A stretch of DNA of 64,000 nt from DAHUXD01 sp963736455 (GCA_963736455.1 CAVTON010000002.1:124001-188000); one strand, 5' to 3'. Positions 1-9,046 are shown, counted from the stretch's first letter. The notes: generated by a model not told the origin, from the letters alone. A program made the numbers and translations.

Positions 1-2
1 TT

Positions 3-1412
3 CGCGAGTCCGCGGCCCGCCTCCTGCCGGACGTCCTGCCGTTCGCGCATGGAATCTACGGCCGAAGCCGGGTCGAGGACCGCGACGACGGCTCGGGCAT
101 GCCTCTCGGGTATGCCGGGGCCGTTCTCTTTCCGCTCGCCGCCCTCTCCTTCGGCGCCGCGCGCCCCCGCCGCGGACGAATGATGTTTCTCGCCTTCTAT
201 CTCGCCGGCCTCGCGTACGGAGCCAGCGCGCCGGGCGTCATGGACCTGACCTCGCGCGTGCCCGGGTTTGCGCTCGCCCTGAACTATCGGCTCGTGTTTC
301 TCGCCGGGTTCGGCCTGGCCGGCCTGGCCGCGCTGGGAACCGAGGCCCTGGCCGAGCCCGGAGCGGGGCGCCGGCTGGCGATCGCGTCGGCGGCCGCCGC
401 CGTGCTTCTGGCCGGCCTCGTCGCGGTGGCGCGCCCGGTGTTCGCCTCGCGAGGCCTGGAGCCCGCGTTCGTCCGAGGGGAGTCACTCGCGGAGATCCTG
501 CCGCTGGCGCTTCTCGCGCTCGCCGCGGCGGCGTCGCGTCGGCGGCCCGCGGCCGTGGCGAACGCCGCGCTCGCGTTGCTGGTCGTGCAGAGGTTCCTCG
601 AGATGCGCGGCGTCTATCCCACGCTTCCCGCGAGCGCACTCGCGCCATCGCTGCCCACGCTCGGCGCCCTGCCTCTCGGAAGCGAGCCGGCGCGAATCGT
701 CGCCACGGCGGACGTGTTCCGTCCCAACGCGGCGGCGCTCTACCGGATCGAGGACGTGAGGGGCTACGAATCCGTGATCCTCGACCGTTTCGCCGACACT
801 CTGGCGCTCTGGTCGAAGGCGCAGCCAGCCTCGTTCAACCGCGTGGACGACCTCTCGGCTCCGCTGCTGCGCTTCCTGAACGCGCGCTACGCACTGGGCT
901 CGCCCGATGAACCCGTACCGGCGGGCTGGCTCGAGCAGGCTCGCGGACCGGAGCTCGCCGTCTTCGCGAACCCTCGGGCGCTGGCCCGGGCATTCGTGCC
1001 GCGGACGCTCCGGACGGCGCGCGATCCGATCTCGGCCATGTCATCGGTTGCCGACTTCGGGGAAACGGCGATCCTCGACGGCGACGACGGAGCGCCGCGG
1101 CGAAACGGCGAGGCCGCCTTGCGAGTCCGCGAGACCGGACCCGACCTCGTCGTGTCGGTCGCGGCGGCGTCCCGCGCGCTGGTCGTCACCTCGATTCCCG
1201 ACTGGCCGGGATGGGTCGCCGCTTCCGGCGGGGAGCCGATTCCGACGATCACGGTCAACCACGCCTTCGTCGGATTCTGGTCCGAGCCGGGCACGCGCAC
1301 GGTGCGTCTCGAATATCGGCCGCGATCCTGGCCGATCGGTGAAGCCGGATTCTTCGCCGGCCTCGCCCTCGCGGCCATCCTCGCGCTCCGGGCGCGCCAT
1401 GCGCCCCCCTGA
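3..1412 (+). CDS. YfhO-family membrane protein, C-terminal part (5' end outside window)
   Basis: The reading frame is open from base 3, so the gene begins upstream of the window; the first internal ATG is at 99. The visible part starts with several hydrophobic segments, followed by a soluble stretch with 'RIEDVRGYESV', then a small beta-rich region and a last hydrophobic segment near the C-terminus. The order of membrane segments, an 'R-x-EDVRGY' motif, an extracytoplasmic domain and a final helix resembles YfhO-like polytopic proteins, which are implicated in glycosylation of surface polymers in Firmicutes. The substrate here is unknown. A second hydrophobic ORF follows 38 bp downstream on the same strand. 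The family call is from recalled motifs, and the missing N-terminus prevents a stronger one. Confidence 0.6.
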   Translation, partial: RESAARLLPDVLPFAHGIYGRSRVEDRDDGSGMPLGYAGAVLFPLAALSFGAARPRRGRMMFLAFYLAGLAYGASAPGVMDLTSRVPGFALALNYRLVFLAGFGLAGLAALGTEALAEPGAGRRLAIASAAAAVLLAGLVAVARPVFASRGLEPAFVRGESLAEILPLALLALAAAASRRRPAAVANAALALLVVQRFLEMRGVYPTLPASALAPSLPTLGALPLGSEPARIVATADVFRPNAAALYRIEDVRGYESVILDRFADTLALWSKAQPASFNRVDDLSAPLLRFLNARYALGSPDEPVPAGWLEQARGPELAVFANPRALARAFVPRTLRTARDPISAMSSVADFGETAILDGDDGAPRRNGEAALRVRETGPDLVVSVAAASRALVVTSIPDWPGWVAASGGEPIPTITVNHAFVGFWSEPGTRTVRLEYRPRSWPIGEAGFFAGLALAAILALRARHAPP

Positions 1413-1450
1413 GCCCGACGACGTCGCCGCGACCTTCGTAAGAGAGGTGG

Positions 1451-2089
1451 ATGGGCAACGTGGCCGCGGGGGTCCTCGGCATGATCCTGGCCGCCGCGGG
1501 CGTCTACCTGCTCTGCCGGCATCTCTCCTGCGCGCCCCTGCCCGCCGGTCTCGGCGCCGCCGCCTGGGCTTTCTCCCAGCCGCTGCTCGCCCCGGGGTCG
1601 AGCCCGGCCGGTCTTTCCGGGATCGGGTCCTCGTGCCTCATTCCCTTCGCCGTGGCGGGCGCGTTCTCGCGCGAGAAGCGTCGCTGGCCTTTCCTCGTTC
1701 TCGCGCTGGTTTGCGTTCTCGCCCGCTGGCGGGCCGGGACCGCCGCCGCCGCCGGGACCTCCGCCCTCGAGGCGTTCGTGATCGCCGTGCTCGCGGCGAT
1801 CGGCGCTCAGCGTCTTTGGGACGGGGAGGCGGGCTTCGCCTTCGGTCTTGGCGCGGCCGGGGTCCTCGCGCTCGCGGTTCTGGGCGCGTCAAATCCGGGA
1901 CCGGCCGTGCTCGTCGAGGCTCTGCCCGCCGCGGCGGCGCTCGTTGTGTGCGCGGCATTGCCGAGAGAAGTTCGCGCGCGTGCGGGCCTCGCCCTGCTCA
2001 TGGCGATCTTCGGAGCTCAGCGGCTGGGCGAGCTCACGTTCGATGCGCCGCCGCGATCCTCCGTCATTCCGGCGGAGGCGCGCCGGTAG
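1451..2089 (+). CDS. Small polytopic membrane protein, possible YfhO-like fragment
   Basis: This 212-residue, very hydrophobic protein has about six predicted membrane segments and no recognisable catalytic motif. The ATG at 1451 is preceded by GAGGTGG. An early stretch 'AAAWAFSQPLLAPG' recalls the 'AFAFSG' segment near the N-terminus of YfhO-like proteins. It could therefore be a truncated or decayed relative of the preceding gene rather than an independent family. Its last 26 bp overlap the end of the convergent membrane-protein gene ending at 2064. Function is unknown. Confidence 0.45.
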   Translation: MGNVAAGVLGMILAAAGVYLLCRHLSCAPLPAGLGAAAWAFSQPLLAPGSSPAGLSGIGSSCLIPFAVAGAFSREKRRWPFLVLALVCVLARWRAGTAAAAGTSALEAFVIAVLAAIGAQRLWDGEAGFAFGLGAAGVLALAVLGASNPGPAVLVEALPAAAALVVCAALPREVRARAGLALLMAIFGAQRLGELTFDAPPRSSVIPAEARR

Positions 2090-3419
2090 AGGCACGCCGC
2101 CCGGCGGCGCCGAAGGCGGCCAGGCCCCCGGCGAGGATCCAGGCCGAGAGCGCCGGCTGCGACACGCGCGGCGTCGTCCAGCCGATTCGCTCCGTGGGAT
2201 CGCCGGCATCGTGCATGTAGTCGAAGACGAGGAAGCCGAGTAGTCCGACGGTCAGGGCCAGAGCGGGCAGCAGGCGGCGCCACGAGGGCCGCGAAACCGC
2301 GAGGAACGCCAGCGGCACCACCCACGCGACATATGCCGTGCCCGCACTGAGGTTCTTCAGCTCGCCGCCGACGATCGTCGGCAGCGCTCCCATGCGCAGC
2401 GCAAAGGCCCCGGCGCCGTGAGATCGGTAGCCGACCGGGAGGCCCATGCGCCATTGGAAGAGAAACCAGCCGGCGAGGGCGGCCGCGGCCGGCGCCATCA
2501 GCCGGGCCGTGCGCGCCCCCGGGCGGGCTCGGCCTTCGAGCACGTCCCGCGCCGCCGCTCCGGCGACGATCACGGCGGCGGCGACCGTACCCTCGACTTT
2601 CGTGAGCACTGCGCCCGCGAGCATCATTGCGGGAAGCAGGCGACCTTCGTCATCCTCCCTCTCGACGAGGAGGGCCGCGACCGCGATCGTCTCGAAGAAG
2701 ATCAGGGGCGCTTCGGCGTTCCCGCCGGAGATCGAGAAGGCCAGAGATGCCGCGAGGGCCGCGGTCCAGAACGCGACCACCCCCGCCGCCTCATCGGCGT
2801 CGAGGCGCCGCCGCAGGAGACGGTACAGGAGCGGCACCGCGGCGGCGAGCCAGAAGAGCGAGGTCGCCGGAGCGGCCCGCCACGAGAGTTTGCCTGCCGC
2901 CAGGGCTTCCCAGGCCTGGACGACCGGGACGAGCGGCGGGTAGTCCGGAACCGCGTGGAAGAAAAACCGGTAGCGCAGCAGCTCCGGGCTCAGGGACCTC
3001 GAGTCGGCGAAGCGGGCAGCCTTGGCGCCCCAGAAGTAGAGAAAATCGACCGAGGTCGCGCCGCCCGTGACCAGAGTCCATCCGAGCAGCAGGAGCGACG
3101 TTCCCGCGATTGCCGCGGACGCCCATCCCGCGGCGCGCGAAGGGGGTTCGACGGGCTCCAACGCCGCTTCGCGCCGCGACCAGAGAAGTCCGAGGAGCAG
3201 AGACAACGCGACCGGAGGGGCGGCCAGCGCGGGCACGCTCCACGCCACTCCGCCGAGCGTCAACAGCATCGCCGTCGCCGTGAGGAAGACGGCGCCGAAG
3301 CCGAGCGCCGCGCCGGCGCGCGCTCCCAGGCCGGCGCCGCGGACCGAGGGATGAAAGGCCGCGCCGAAGCCCAGGAGGGGCACCGCCAGCCACGCTGCCA
3401 GAAAGCGGAAGGCCGTCAC
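2064..3419 (-). CDS. Polytopic membrane protein, putative GT-C-type glycosyltransferase (paralogue of 3416-5167)
   Basis: This 451-residue protein is mostly hydrophobic, with roughly ten membrane segments. I chose the GTG at 3419 because it overlaps the upstream stop in a GTGA junction; frame further upstream is only a shadow of the neighbouring gene. It shares with the upstream protein the motifs 'TSVDFLYFWGAKA', 'YPPLVP', 'GGNAEAPLIFFET' and 'TKVEGT', so the two are tandem paralogues. An acidic 'D-x-x-YFWG' near the first loop and a 'YPPL' loop are reminiscent of GT-C lipid-linked sugar transferases, but no donor or acceptor can be named. This is the last gene of the four-gene operon. Coding is clear; the glycosyltransferase role is inference. 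Confidence 0.6.
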   Translation of the reverse strand: MTAFRFLAAWLAVPLLGFGAAFHPSVRGAGLGARAGAALGFGAVFLTATAMLLTLGGVAWSVPALAAPPVALSLLLGLLWSRREAALEPVEPPSRAAGWASAAIAGTSLLLLGWTLVTGGATSVDFLYFWGAKAARFADSRSLSPELLRYRFFFHAVPDYPPLVPVVQAWEALAAGKLSWRAAPATSLFWLAAAVPLLYRLLRRRLDADEAAGVVAFWTAALAASLAFSISGGNAEAPLIFFETIAVAALLVEREDDEGRLLPAMMLAGAVLTKVEGTVAAAVIVAGAAARDVLEGRARPGARTARLMAPAAAALAGWFLFQWRMGLPVGYRSHGAGAFALRMGALPTIVGGELKNLSAGTAYVAWVVPLAFLAVSRPSWRRLLPALALTVGLLGFLVFDYMHDAGDPTERIGWTTPRVSQPALSAWILAGGLAAFGAAGRRASTGAPPPE

Positions 3420-5167
3420 GGCGGCGGCGTCCGCTCGTAAACGGCGCCTCCGTCCACCCGCGCGACGAGGCGTAACCCGGGCTCGACCGGATCGGGAAGA
3501 CCGTAGCGGAGAACGTAGCGCGCCTTTGCGGCGTCGTCCGGCTGCGGCTGGCGGTAATAGGTGTGGGGCATCGGATACGTCCCGGGATAGCGTCCAAAGG
3601 CCATCATGAAGAGAGACATTTCTTCGTCCGGGTCCTTTGCCACGATCGTGAAGGACGCATGGGGCGGCAGCCATGGGGCGCAGGAATCCAGAAACATCCA
3701 CTGTCGGGCGCGATCCCGGGCCGTCTCATCGATCGGAGTCGCGGGCAGCCGCAGTTGTCCGGCGAGAGGCCGCGAGAGACGCATGCCGAGCGGAAACGCG
3801 CAGAGCAGCGCCGCCGCCACGAGCCAGAGACGCACTCGGGTCCGCCGGCGAGGGCCGGACTCGGCCTCGCTCACGCTCACCGAGAGGGAGAACAGAACGG
3901 GAAGGGGAGCGAGCACCCGCGGCGCCGACCAGGCGATCCACAAACCGGGATCCTCGGAAAGGTGCGAGTAGGCGAACACGAGAAAGGCGACCAACGCGGC
4001 CGCCGTGCCGAGCGTCATCCACGCGCGCCGGCCGATCCGACCCGACGCGATCAGACAGAGGAGTGGAATCGCGTACGGGAGTCCTCGTCCGGCCCGGCCG
4101 AGCGCGGCCGGAATCCCGCGCGCGATGGCGAAGAGGTTCGCGGGGTGCACGGCGAAAAACGGACCGTACTCCGAGTAGACCGCGAACAGCCGCCGCGTCG
4201 CGCCGAAGGCGAACCAGGCGCCGAGCGCCGCGAGGGACGGCAGCAGCAGATACGAGGACACGCGGAGCCACTCCCGGGGCGAACGCCGGCGCTGCGCGCC
4301 GAAGAGGACCGCCGCCGCCACGGCGAAGACGAGTCCTTCGACCTTCGTCGCGGCCGCGCCGCCGAGCAGAAGTCCGGCCAGCCCGAGCAGCGCGGGCTCC
4401 TCGGCGTCGCGCCGTAGCAGCAGGGCCATGGCGAGGGTCTCGAAGAAGAGCAGCGGCAGGTCTCCGTTGCCGGCCATGAGGGTCCGGATGCCGAGCACGG
4501 CGATCGTCGCCACGGCGAGCGCCGAAGCGGCGGCCGACCGGTCTCGCGTCGCGGCTCCTCGAAGGATTCCGGGCAGCGCGGCGGCGAGCGCGGCAAGCAA
4601 CAACGGGAAGGTCAGGATGGCGCCGGTCCAGGAGAATCCCCCCGCGGCGATCGAGGCCAGGGCTCCGGCGTGGGCGACGAGGGGCGGGTAGTACGCGTGC
4701 ATGTACCCGTGGATCGGGTCGCGCAGGAATGCTTCGTCCACGCCGCGCGCGAGGGCGAACTGCTGGGCCTTCGGTCCCCAGAAGAGATAGAGATCGATGG
4801 AGGTCGCCGCGCCGGAGAGCGTCACGGCGAGCGCGCCGAGAACGCACAGCGCGGACAGGATCGCGGCCACGGCGGCGATGCCGCCGCCCGGCGAACCGTT
4901 GTCTTCCGGCGCCCCCGGGCGGCCGCGCGCGAGGACCGAGAGCGCCGCCGCGACCAAGGCCGACCCTGTCAGCACCGGCACGACGCTCCAGCGCAGCCCG
5001 GCCAGGGCGAAGAGCGTCATGACGAAGCTCACGAGCGAGGCGCCGGCGCCGCCGGCGAGGACCGCGCGGACGGCCGGCGAAAACCGGCGGAATGGCCGCC
5101 GAGCGAGGATCGGCGCCCCGACCACGCTCATCCCGGCGAGCGTTCCGAGCCATGCGAGCACACTCAT
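3416..5167 (-). CDS. Polytopic membrane protein, putative GT-C-type glycosyltransferase with C-terminal soluble domain
   Basis: This is a 583-residue protein. The start ATG at 5167 overlaps the stop of the upstream gene (ATGA). About ten membrane helices span residues 1-450 and include 'TSIDLYLFWGPKA', 'MHAYYPPLV', 'GNGDLPLLFFET' and 'TKVEG', all echoed in the downstream paralogue. Unlike that paralogue it ends in an extracytoplasmic region of about 120 residues after a last helix near 465-485. The motif set suggests a membrane enzyme handling a lipid-linked substrate. The acidic residues of the first loop would be candidates for catalysis if it is a GT-C enzyme. The assignment rests on topology and motif style, not on a recognised family. 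Confidence 0.6.
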   Translation of the reverse strand: MSVLAWLGTLAGMSVVGAPILARRPFRRFSPAVRAVLAGGAGASLVSFVMTLFALAGLRWSVVPVLTGSALVAAALSVLARGRPGAPEDNGSPGGGIAAVAAILSALCVLGALAVTLSGAATSIDLYLFWGPKAQQFALARGVDEAFLRDPIHGYMHAYYPPLVAHAGALASIAAGGFSWTGAILTFPLLLAALAAALPGILRGAATRDRSAAASALAVATIAVLGIRTLMAGNGDLPLLFFETLAMALLLRRDAEEPALLGLAGLLLGGAAATKVEGLVFAVAAAVLFGAQRRRSPREWLRVSSYLLLPSLAALGAWFAFGATRRLFAVYSEYGPFFAVHPANLFAIARGIPAALGRAGRGLPYAIPLLCLIASGRIGRRAWMTLGTAAALVAFLVFAYSHLSEDPGLWIAWSAPRVLAPLPVLFSLSVSVSEAESGPRRRTRVRLWLVAAALLCAFPLGMRLSRPLAGQLRLPATPIDETARDRARQWMFLDSCAPWLPPHASFTIVAKDPDEEMSLFMMAFGRYPGTYPMPHTYYRQPQPDDAAKARYVLRYGLPDPVEPGLRLVARVDGGAVYERTPPP

Positions 5168-5616
5168 CGCGAGACGCCCCGCCGCCAGACGGTTCCCTCG
5201 GCGCTCCGCAGCACGAGGACGCCGGCCGGGGCGCCCGGCTCCGGACCGACGACGACGAGATAGTCGGCGCCGCTCCAGGAGGCGGGCGGCAGGAAACCGC
5301 GAAACGTGGCCGCCGGCAGCGCGCGCCGGCCGGGAAGCAGCGCGACGCCGAAGCGGTGGTACCAGGTCTCGAGCGTGGCATCGGGCGGATTGGTTTGCAC
5401 GACGAAGGACGCCCCGTTCGGAATCGAGGAGGCGGCGCGGCGAAGCAGGAGGTAGCCCGGCGCGAGCGAACGCGCGGGCGTGCGCTCGAACGGCGTGGCG
5501 GGCTTCAGCGATCCGCTCCTCCACGGCAGCGCCCAGAGAACCTGGGCGGTGAGGACGGCGGCGCCGAGAAGCGGCGCGAGGACGGAGGCGGCGGGCCCGG
5601 TCGAACGGGGGGACAA
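5164..5616 (-). CDS. Small membrane-anchored or exported protein of unknown function
   Basis: This 150-residue protein has an N-terminal hydrophobic segment at about residues 8-32, which is a membrane anchor or uncleaved signal, and the rest is soluble. A 'TWYHRFGVALLP' stretch and a final small beta-rich segment are the only notable features. The soluble part resembles in style the C-terminal periplasmic tail of the downstream 583-residue protein. It lies 18 bp after the PHP-domain gene and overlaps the next gene by 4 bp, so it is translationally coupled within the operon. I do not recognise a family. Confidence 0.55.
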   Translation of the reverse strand: MSPRSTGPAASVLAPLLGAAVLTAQVLWALPWRSGSLKPATPFERTPARSLAPGYLLLRRAASSIPNGASFVVQTNPPDATLETWYHRFGVALLPGRRALPAATFRGFLPPASWSGADYLVVVGPEPGAPAGVLVLRSAEGTVWRRGVSR

Positions 5617-5634
5617 GCGGACCGATTCTACCGA

Positions 5635-6624
5635 TTAGCTCGGCTCTTCTCGTCCTTCCCAGTGCTCGAGCAGCTCCTGGCCCACGGTCTTCGTCACGAA
5701 GATCTGCTTCAGGTAGTTCAGCGTCGTGACGGCCAGCGGCACGCCGGCGGCCGAAAACGGCACGCCCACCGCGGCCAGGGCCAGGTGGCGGGCCTTCTCC
5801 GCGCCGGAGAACTCGGGATTCTTCCAGTCGAGGACGCTGCCGTAGTACTTGAAGACCATTCGGTAGACGTCGGACAGGAGCATCCGGAAGCCCATCTCGA
5901 CGCCCCAGACGAAGCAGGCGCCGGTGCGCACCTTTTCCAGGAACTCGGGCACGGTCTGCGCCTCGGCGACGGTATAGACCCGCGCCAGCGGCGCGAGCGT
6001 GTGCGCATCGGAGCCGGCGACGAGCGAGACGGCGCCCCGCTTCTCCCGGACGACGGCCATGAGGTCTTCGACGAGCCGGTTGTGGTGCGAGGTCATCGCG
6101 CCGTTCTTGACCTCGAAGACGTCGAACATCCGCAGCATCTCCTCGAAGTAGCGCCGCGGAGAGTTGCGCATCCGGTAGTTCTGGAACATGTGGTTGGCCG
6201 AGGCGATGATGTTCTCGGCGCGCAGGTACTCGTGCAGGTCGTAGATGTTGCGGCGCCTCCGCTGGATCTCGGCGTGCTGGGCTTCGTCGATGTCGAAGAC
6301 GTTGACGTGGATGCGCTGGCGCGTCTCCGGAAACCACGTCTCGACTTCCTCGGAGATGAAGAAGTCCTCGAGGTCCGGATTGCGGTCGAGCAGCGCCAGG
6401 CAGCCGTCGATCGAGTCGTGGTCGGTGATCGTGACGAAGTCCATCCCGCGTTCCTTGGCGAGGCGATAGACCTCCTCGGGGCGGTTGTAGGAGTCGCGCG
6501 TATTGGCGATGCGGAAGTACTTGAAGGTCGAATAGACCGAGTGGCAGTGCAGGTCGGCTTTTCGGAAACGCCGGTCGGCGAACCAGGCCGGCTGCTCGGA
6601 ATCCGCATCCCGCTTGGAAGACAC
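5635..6624 (-). CDS. PHP-domain metal-dependent phosphoesterase-like protein
   Basis: This is a 329-residue protein. The start is GTG at 6624, with a purine-rich AGGGGG about ten bases upstream. PHP-type metal ligands are visible: 'KADLHCHSVYS' near residue 22, 'ITDHDSIDG' near 69, a His in 'SANHMFQNY' and 'GSDAHTLAP' near 208. These are the motifs of polymerase-and-histidinol-phosphatase-fold enzymes, which hydrolyse phosphoesters using bound metals. The C-terminal 100 residues are more hydrophobic. It is the first gene of an operon with three membrane or exported proteins, which fits a role with a phosphorylated envelope precursor, but this is context only. A divergent operon starts 93 bp away. 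Confidence 0.8.
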   Translation of the reverse strand: MSSKRDADSEQPAWFADRRFRKADLHCHSVYSTFKYFRIANTRDSYNRPEEVYRLAKERGMDFVTITDHDSIDGCLALLDRNPDLEDFFISEEVETWFPETRQRIHVNVFDIDEAQHAEIQRRRRNIYDLHEYLRAENIIASANHMFQNYRMRNSPRRYFEEMLRMFDVFEVKNGAMTSHHNRLVEDLMAVVREKRGAVSLVAGSDAHTLAPLARVYTVAEAQTVPEFLEKVRTGACFVWGVEMGFRMLLSDVYRMVFKYYGSVLDWKNPEFSGAEKARHLALAAVGVPFSAAGVPLAVTTLNYLKQIFVTKTVGQELLEHWEGREEPS

Positions 6625-6717
6625 TGAGTGGCAACCCCCTGGGCGCCTCCGTCGCGGCTCGTTCGGCCGCCGTTTCCGGCGCCCTTTGAGAGTACCATCC
6701 CGTGTTACCTTCCCGCT

Positions 6718-7464
6718 GTGACCCGGTTTCTCTTTCGCCTGATTTACGGCGCTCTTCTCCTGACCGTTTTCGTCGGTGCGGTGTGGTTCGGCTTCCAGCG
6801 GGCGATCGTGGGACGTTCCGTCACGGTTCCCGATCTCACCGGAAAGACCCCGGAGGATGCCGCGCGCGCCGCCCGCGCCGTGGGGCTCCAGCTCGAGGAG
6901 CAGAGCGGCCGCGCGCGATACGACGATCGAGTCGCGAAGGGCCGGATCCTGCTCCAGCAGCCCGAGGGCGGCTCGCTCGCCAAGCCCGCGCAGACGGTCC
7001 GGGTCGTCCTCTCGCTCGGGGCGAGAGAGCTCCGCGTGCCGGAGCTCCAGGGGCTGGCTCCCCGGGCCGCGTCGCTGAAGCTCTCGCGCGAATCCCTGGA
7101 GCTCGGCGCGGTCTCCTGGTACCGCGACCCCTCGGCGCCCCAGGGGATCGCGGCGCAGGACCCGGATGCCGAGACCCCCGCGGTGCGGAGCGAGCCGGTG
7201 CGGGTGCTCATGAATCGCGGAGCGCCCGAAATCCGCATGGTCATGCCGGACTTCGTCGGCCAGGACGCCCAGGCCGTGCGCGATCGCCTCGAGACGTTCG
7301 GCTTTCGCGTCGGGAGCGCCCGCTTCGAGGCCTACGACGGGGTCCGCCCGAACACGGTCCTGAAGCAGTTTCCGCCGGCCGGCTATCCGCTCGCGAGGCA
7401 CGAGGTCGTTTCGCTGACCGTCTCCCGCTCCGCCGACGGGGCGGCGGCCGCCCCGAGATCATGA
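6718..7464 (+). CDS. Membrane-anchored protein with three PASTA domains
   Basis: This is a 248-residue protein. The GTG at 6718 puts a membrane segment at about residues 4-26, followed by three PASTA repeats of roughly 65 residues. The first opens 'VTVPDLTGKTPEDAARAA', the second 'LRVPELQGLAPRAASLKL' and the third 'VMPDFVGQDAQAVRDRL'. PASTA modules bind peptidoglycan or muropeptides, usually in penicillin-binding proteins and PknB-type kinases. Here they stand alone on an anchor with no kinase or transpeptidase domain. The stop overlaps the ATG of rpe by 4 bp, so it leads a coupled operon with rpe and bamD. It is probably periplasmic and cell-wall sensing or binding. Confidence 0.85.
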   Translation: MTRFLFRLIYGALLLTVFVGAVWFGFQRAIVGRSVTVPDLTGKTPEDAARAARAVGLQLEEQSGRARYDDRVAKGRILLQQPEGGSLAKPAQTVRVVLSLGARELRVPELQGLAPRAASLKLSRESLELGAVSWYRDPSAPQGIAAQDPDAETPAVRSEPVRVLMNRGAPEIRMVMPDFVGQDAQAVRDRLETFGFRVGSARFEAYDGVRPNTVLKQFPPAGYPLARHEVVSLTVSRSADGAAAAPRS

Positions 7465-8144
7465 AGGTGCGGATCGCGCCGTCGCTCCTGGCGGCGGACT
7501 TCGCGCGTCTTGCCGACGCCCTCGCCCTCGCGGAGGCGGGGGGCGCCGACCTCGTCCACGTGGACGTGATGGATGGCCACTTCGTTCCCAACCTGACGAT
7601 CGGGCCGCCCGTCGTCCACGCCCTGCGCAAGGCGACCCGTCTTCCGCTCGACATTCACCTGATGATCGAGCGGCCGGAGCGGACGCTCGAGGCCTACCTC
7701 GAGGCCGGCGTCGACTTCGTGTCCGTGCACGTCGAGTCCACGCCTCATCTTCAGCGCTGCCTCGACGCGATTCGCCGCGCCGGGGCCCGGGCCGGAGCGG
7801 CGCTCAATCCCGCCACCCCGACCGGGGTCCTCGGCTCCGCCTGGCAGGATCTGGACTACGCGGTCGTGATGTCGGTCAATCCCGGGTGGGGCGGCCAGCG
7901 ATTCCTCGAGGCGTCCGTCGAGAAGGTGCGGCGGCTGAAGGCGGAGGCCGCGACGGCCGGATCGGGTCTCGCGATCGAGGTGGATGGGGGCGTGACCGAC
8001 GCGAATGCCGGCGCACTCGCCGTGGCGGGAGCGGAGATCCTCGTCGCCGGAACGGCCGTCTATGGAGCGCCCGACCCGGCGGCGGCGATCGGGAAGCTGC
8101 GTCGGTCGGCCGACGTTGCGATCGGAGCGGCCGGCCCGAGATGA
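7461..8144 (+). CDS. rpe: Ribulose-phosphate 3-epimerase
   Basis: This 227-residue TIM-barrel enzyme interconverts ribulose 5-phosphate and xylulose 5-phosphate in the pentose phosphate or Calvin pathways. Diagnostic segments are 'IAPSLLAADFARL' at the N-terminus, the metal-site strand 'HVDVMDGHFVPNLTIGP', 'DIHLMIERPE', 'MSVNPGWGGQRF' and 'IEVDGGVT'. The metal ligands (His and Asp of VDVMDGH, His of DIHLM, Asp of VDGGV) are all present. Length matches the family, and both ends overlap neighbours by 4 bp, so start and operon membership are firm. Confidence 0.96.
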   Translation: MKVRIAPSLLAADFARLADALALAEAGGADLVHVDVMDGHFVPNLTIGPPVVHALRKATRLPLDIHLMIERPERTLEAYLEAGVDFVSVHVESTPHLQRCLDAIRRAGARAGAALNPATPTGVLGSAWQDLDYAVVMSVNPGWGGQRFLEASVEKVRRLKAEAATAGSGLAIEVDGGVTDANAGALAVAGAEILVAGTAVYGAPDPAAAIGKLRRSADVAIGAAGPR

Positions 8145-8998
8145 TTCGAACGATCCGCCCCCGATCGAGCGCCCTGGCGCTCGTCCTCGCCTCCGTCCTG
8201 GCGGCGGCGGGCTGCAAGAGTGCCGGAGGCGCGTCTAAGAAGCCCGACAAAATCACCCAGGAGCTGCTCACGCAGCCGAAGGAAGCGCTCTTCGAGAAGG
8301 GCAAGGCCCTGATCGCCAGGAAGAAGTACGACCAGGGCCGCAAGTACCTGAACTACGTCTTCGAGACCTACCCGAACGAGACGCTCGGCCGCGAAGCGCT
8401 CCTGATGGTCGCCGACTCGTACTTCCAGCAGAAGTCGGCGGGTTCCTATACCGAGGCCCGGTACCGGTACCGCGACTACCTGAACCGATACCCCGGCGCG
8501 CCCAATCGCGACTACGCCCGCTACCAGTTCGCCTATTGCTACGACAAGGAGCACGAGCGGCCGGACCGCGACCAGACCGCCACCCGCGAGGCGATCGAGC
8601 AGTATCGGGCGCTCATCCGGGAATTCCCCGATTCCGGATACGCCGGCGCGGGCCGCGAGCGGATCCGACGGCTCACCGATCTCCTGGCGGAGCACGACTT
8701 CGGCGTCGGCTACTTCTACCTCCGCAAGGGCTCGACCGCGGCCGCCCTGTCCCGGTTCATCCAGGTCGAGGAGCGGTATCCGGACTACGACGCCAAGGAC
8801 AAGCTGTACTACTACCAGGGGGTCGCGCTCGAGCGTCTCGGCCGCAAAGACGAGGCCGTCAGCTACTTCGGGAAAGTCGTGGAGGGGTTCCCCCAGAGCA
8901 GCTATGCCAGGAAGGCCAAGCGCCTGATCGGTAATAAATCCAGTGAAAAGGCGTCTACGGCCGCTGCAGTGGTTGACACAAAGCCCCAAAACCAGTAA
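8141..8998 (+). CDS. bamD: Outer-membrane assembly lipoprotein BamD
   Basis: This is a 285-residue lipoprotein. It has an N-terminal signal with lipobox 'LAAAGC' (Cys at about residue 25), then TPR-type repeats such as 'ALFEKGKALIARKKYDQG', 'YLNYVFETYPN' and 'YFGKVVEGFPQSSYA'. Spacing and repeat style match BamD/YfiO, the essential lipoprotein partner of BamA in inserting beta-barrel proteins in the outer membrane. It is slightly longer than the E. coli form. The start overlaps the rpe stop (ATGA). Its presence is the clearest evidence in the window for a diderm cell. Confidence 0.85.
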   Translation: MIRTIRPRSSALALVLASVLAAAGCKSAGGASKKPDKITQELLTQPKEALFEKGKALIARKKYDQGRKYLNYVFETYPNETLGREALLMVADSYFQQKSAGSYTEARYRYRDYLNRYPGAPNRDYARYQFAYCYDKEHERPDRDQTATREAIEQYRALIREFPDSGYAGAGRERIRRLTDLLAEHDFGVGYFYLRKGSTAAALSRFIQVEERYPDYDAKDKLYYYQGVALERLGRKDEAVSYFGKVVEGFPQSSYARKAKRLIGNKSSEKASTAAAVVDTKPQNQ

Positions 8999-9046
8999 AT
9001 TTTTAGGCTAGAAACCGCGATTATCCGTAATTTTTAAGGAGTCGCC

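Noticed and set aside
238..2220. Several Arg-rich open frames on both strands over the first two genes
   Set aside because: Arg/Pro/Ala-rich composition without motifs; shadows of the hydrophobic genes in a high-GC region.
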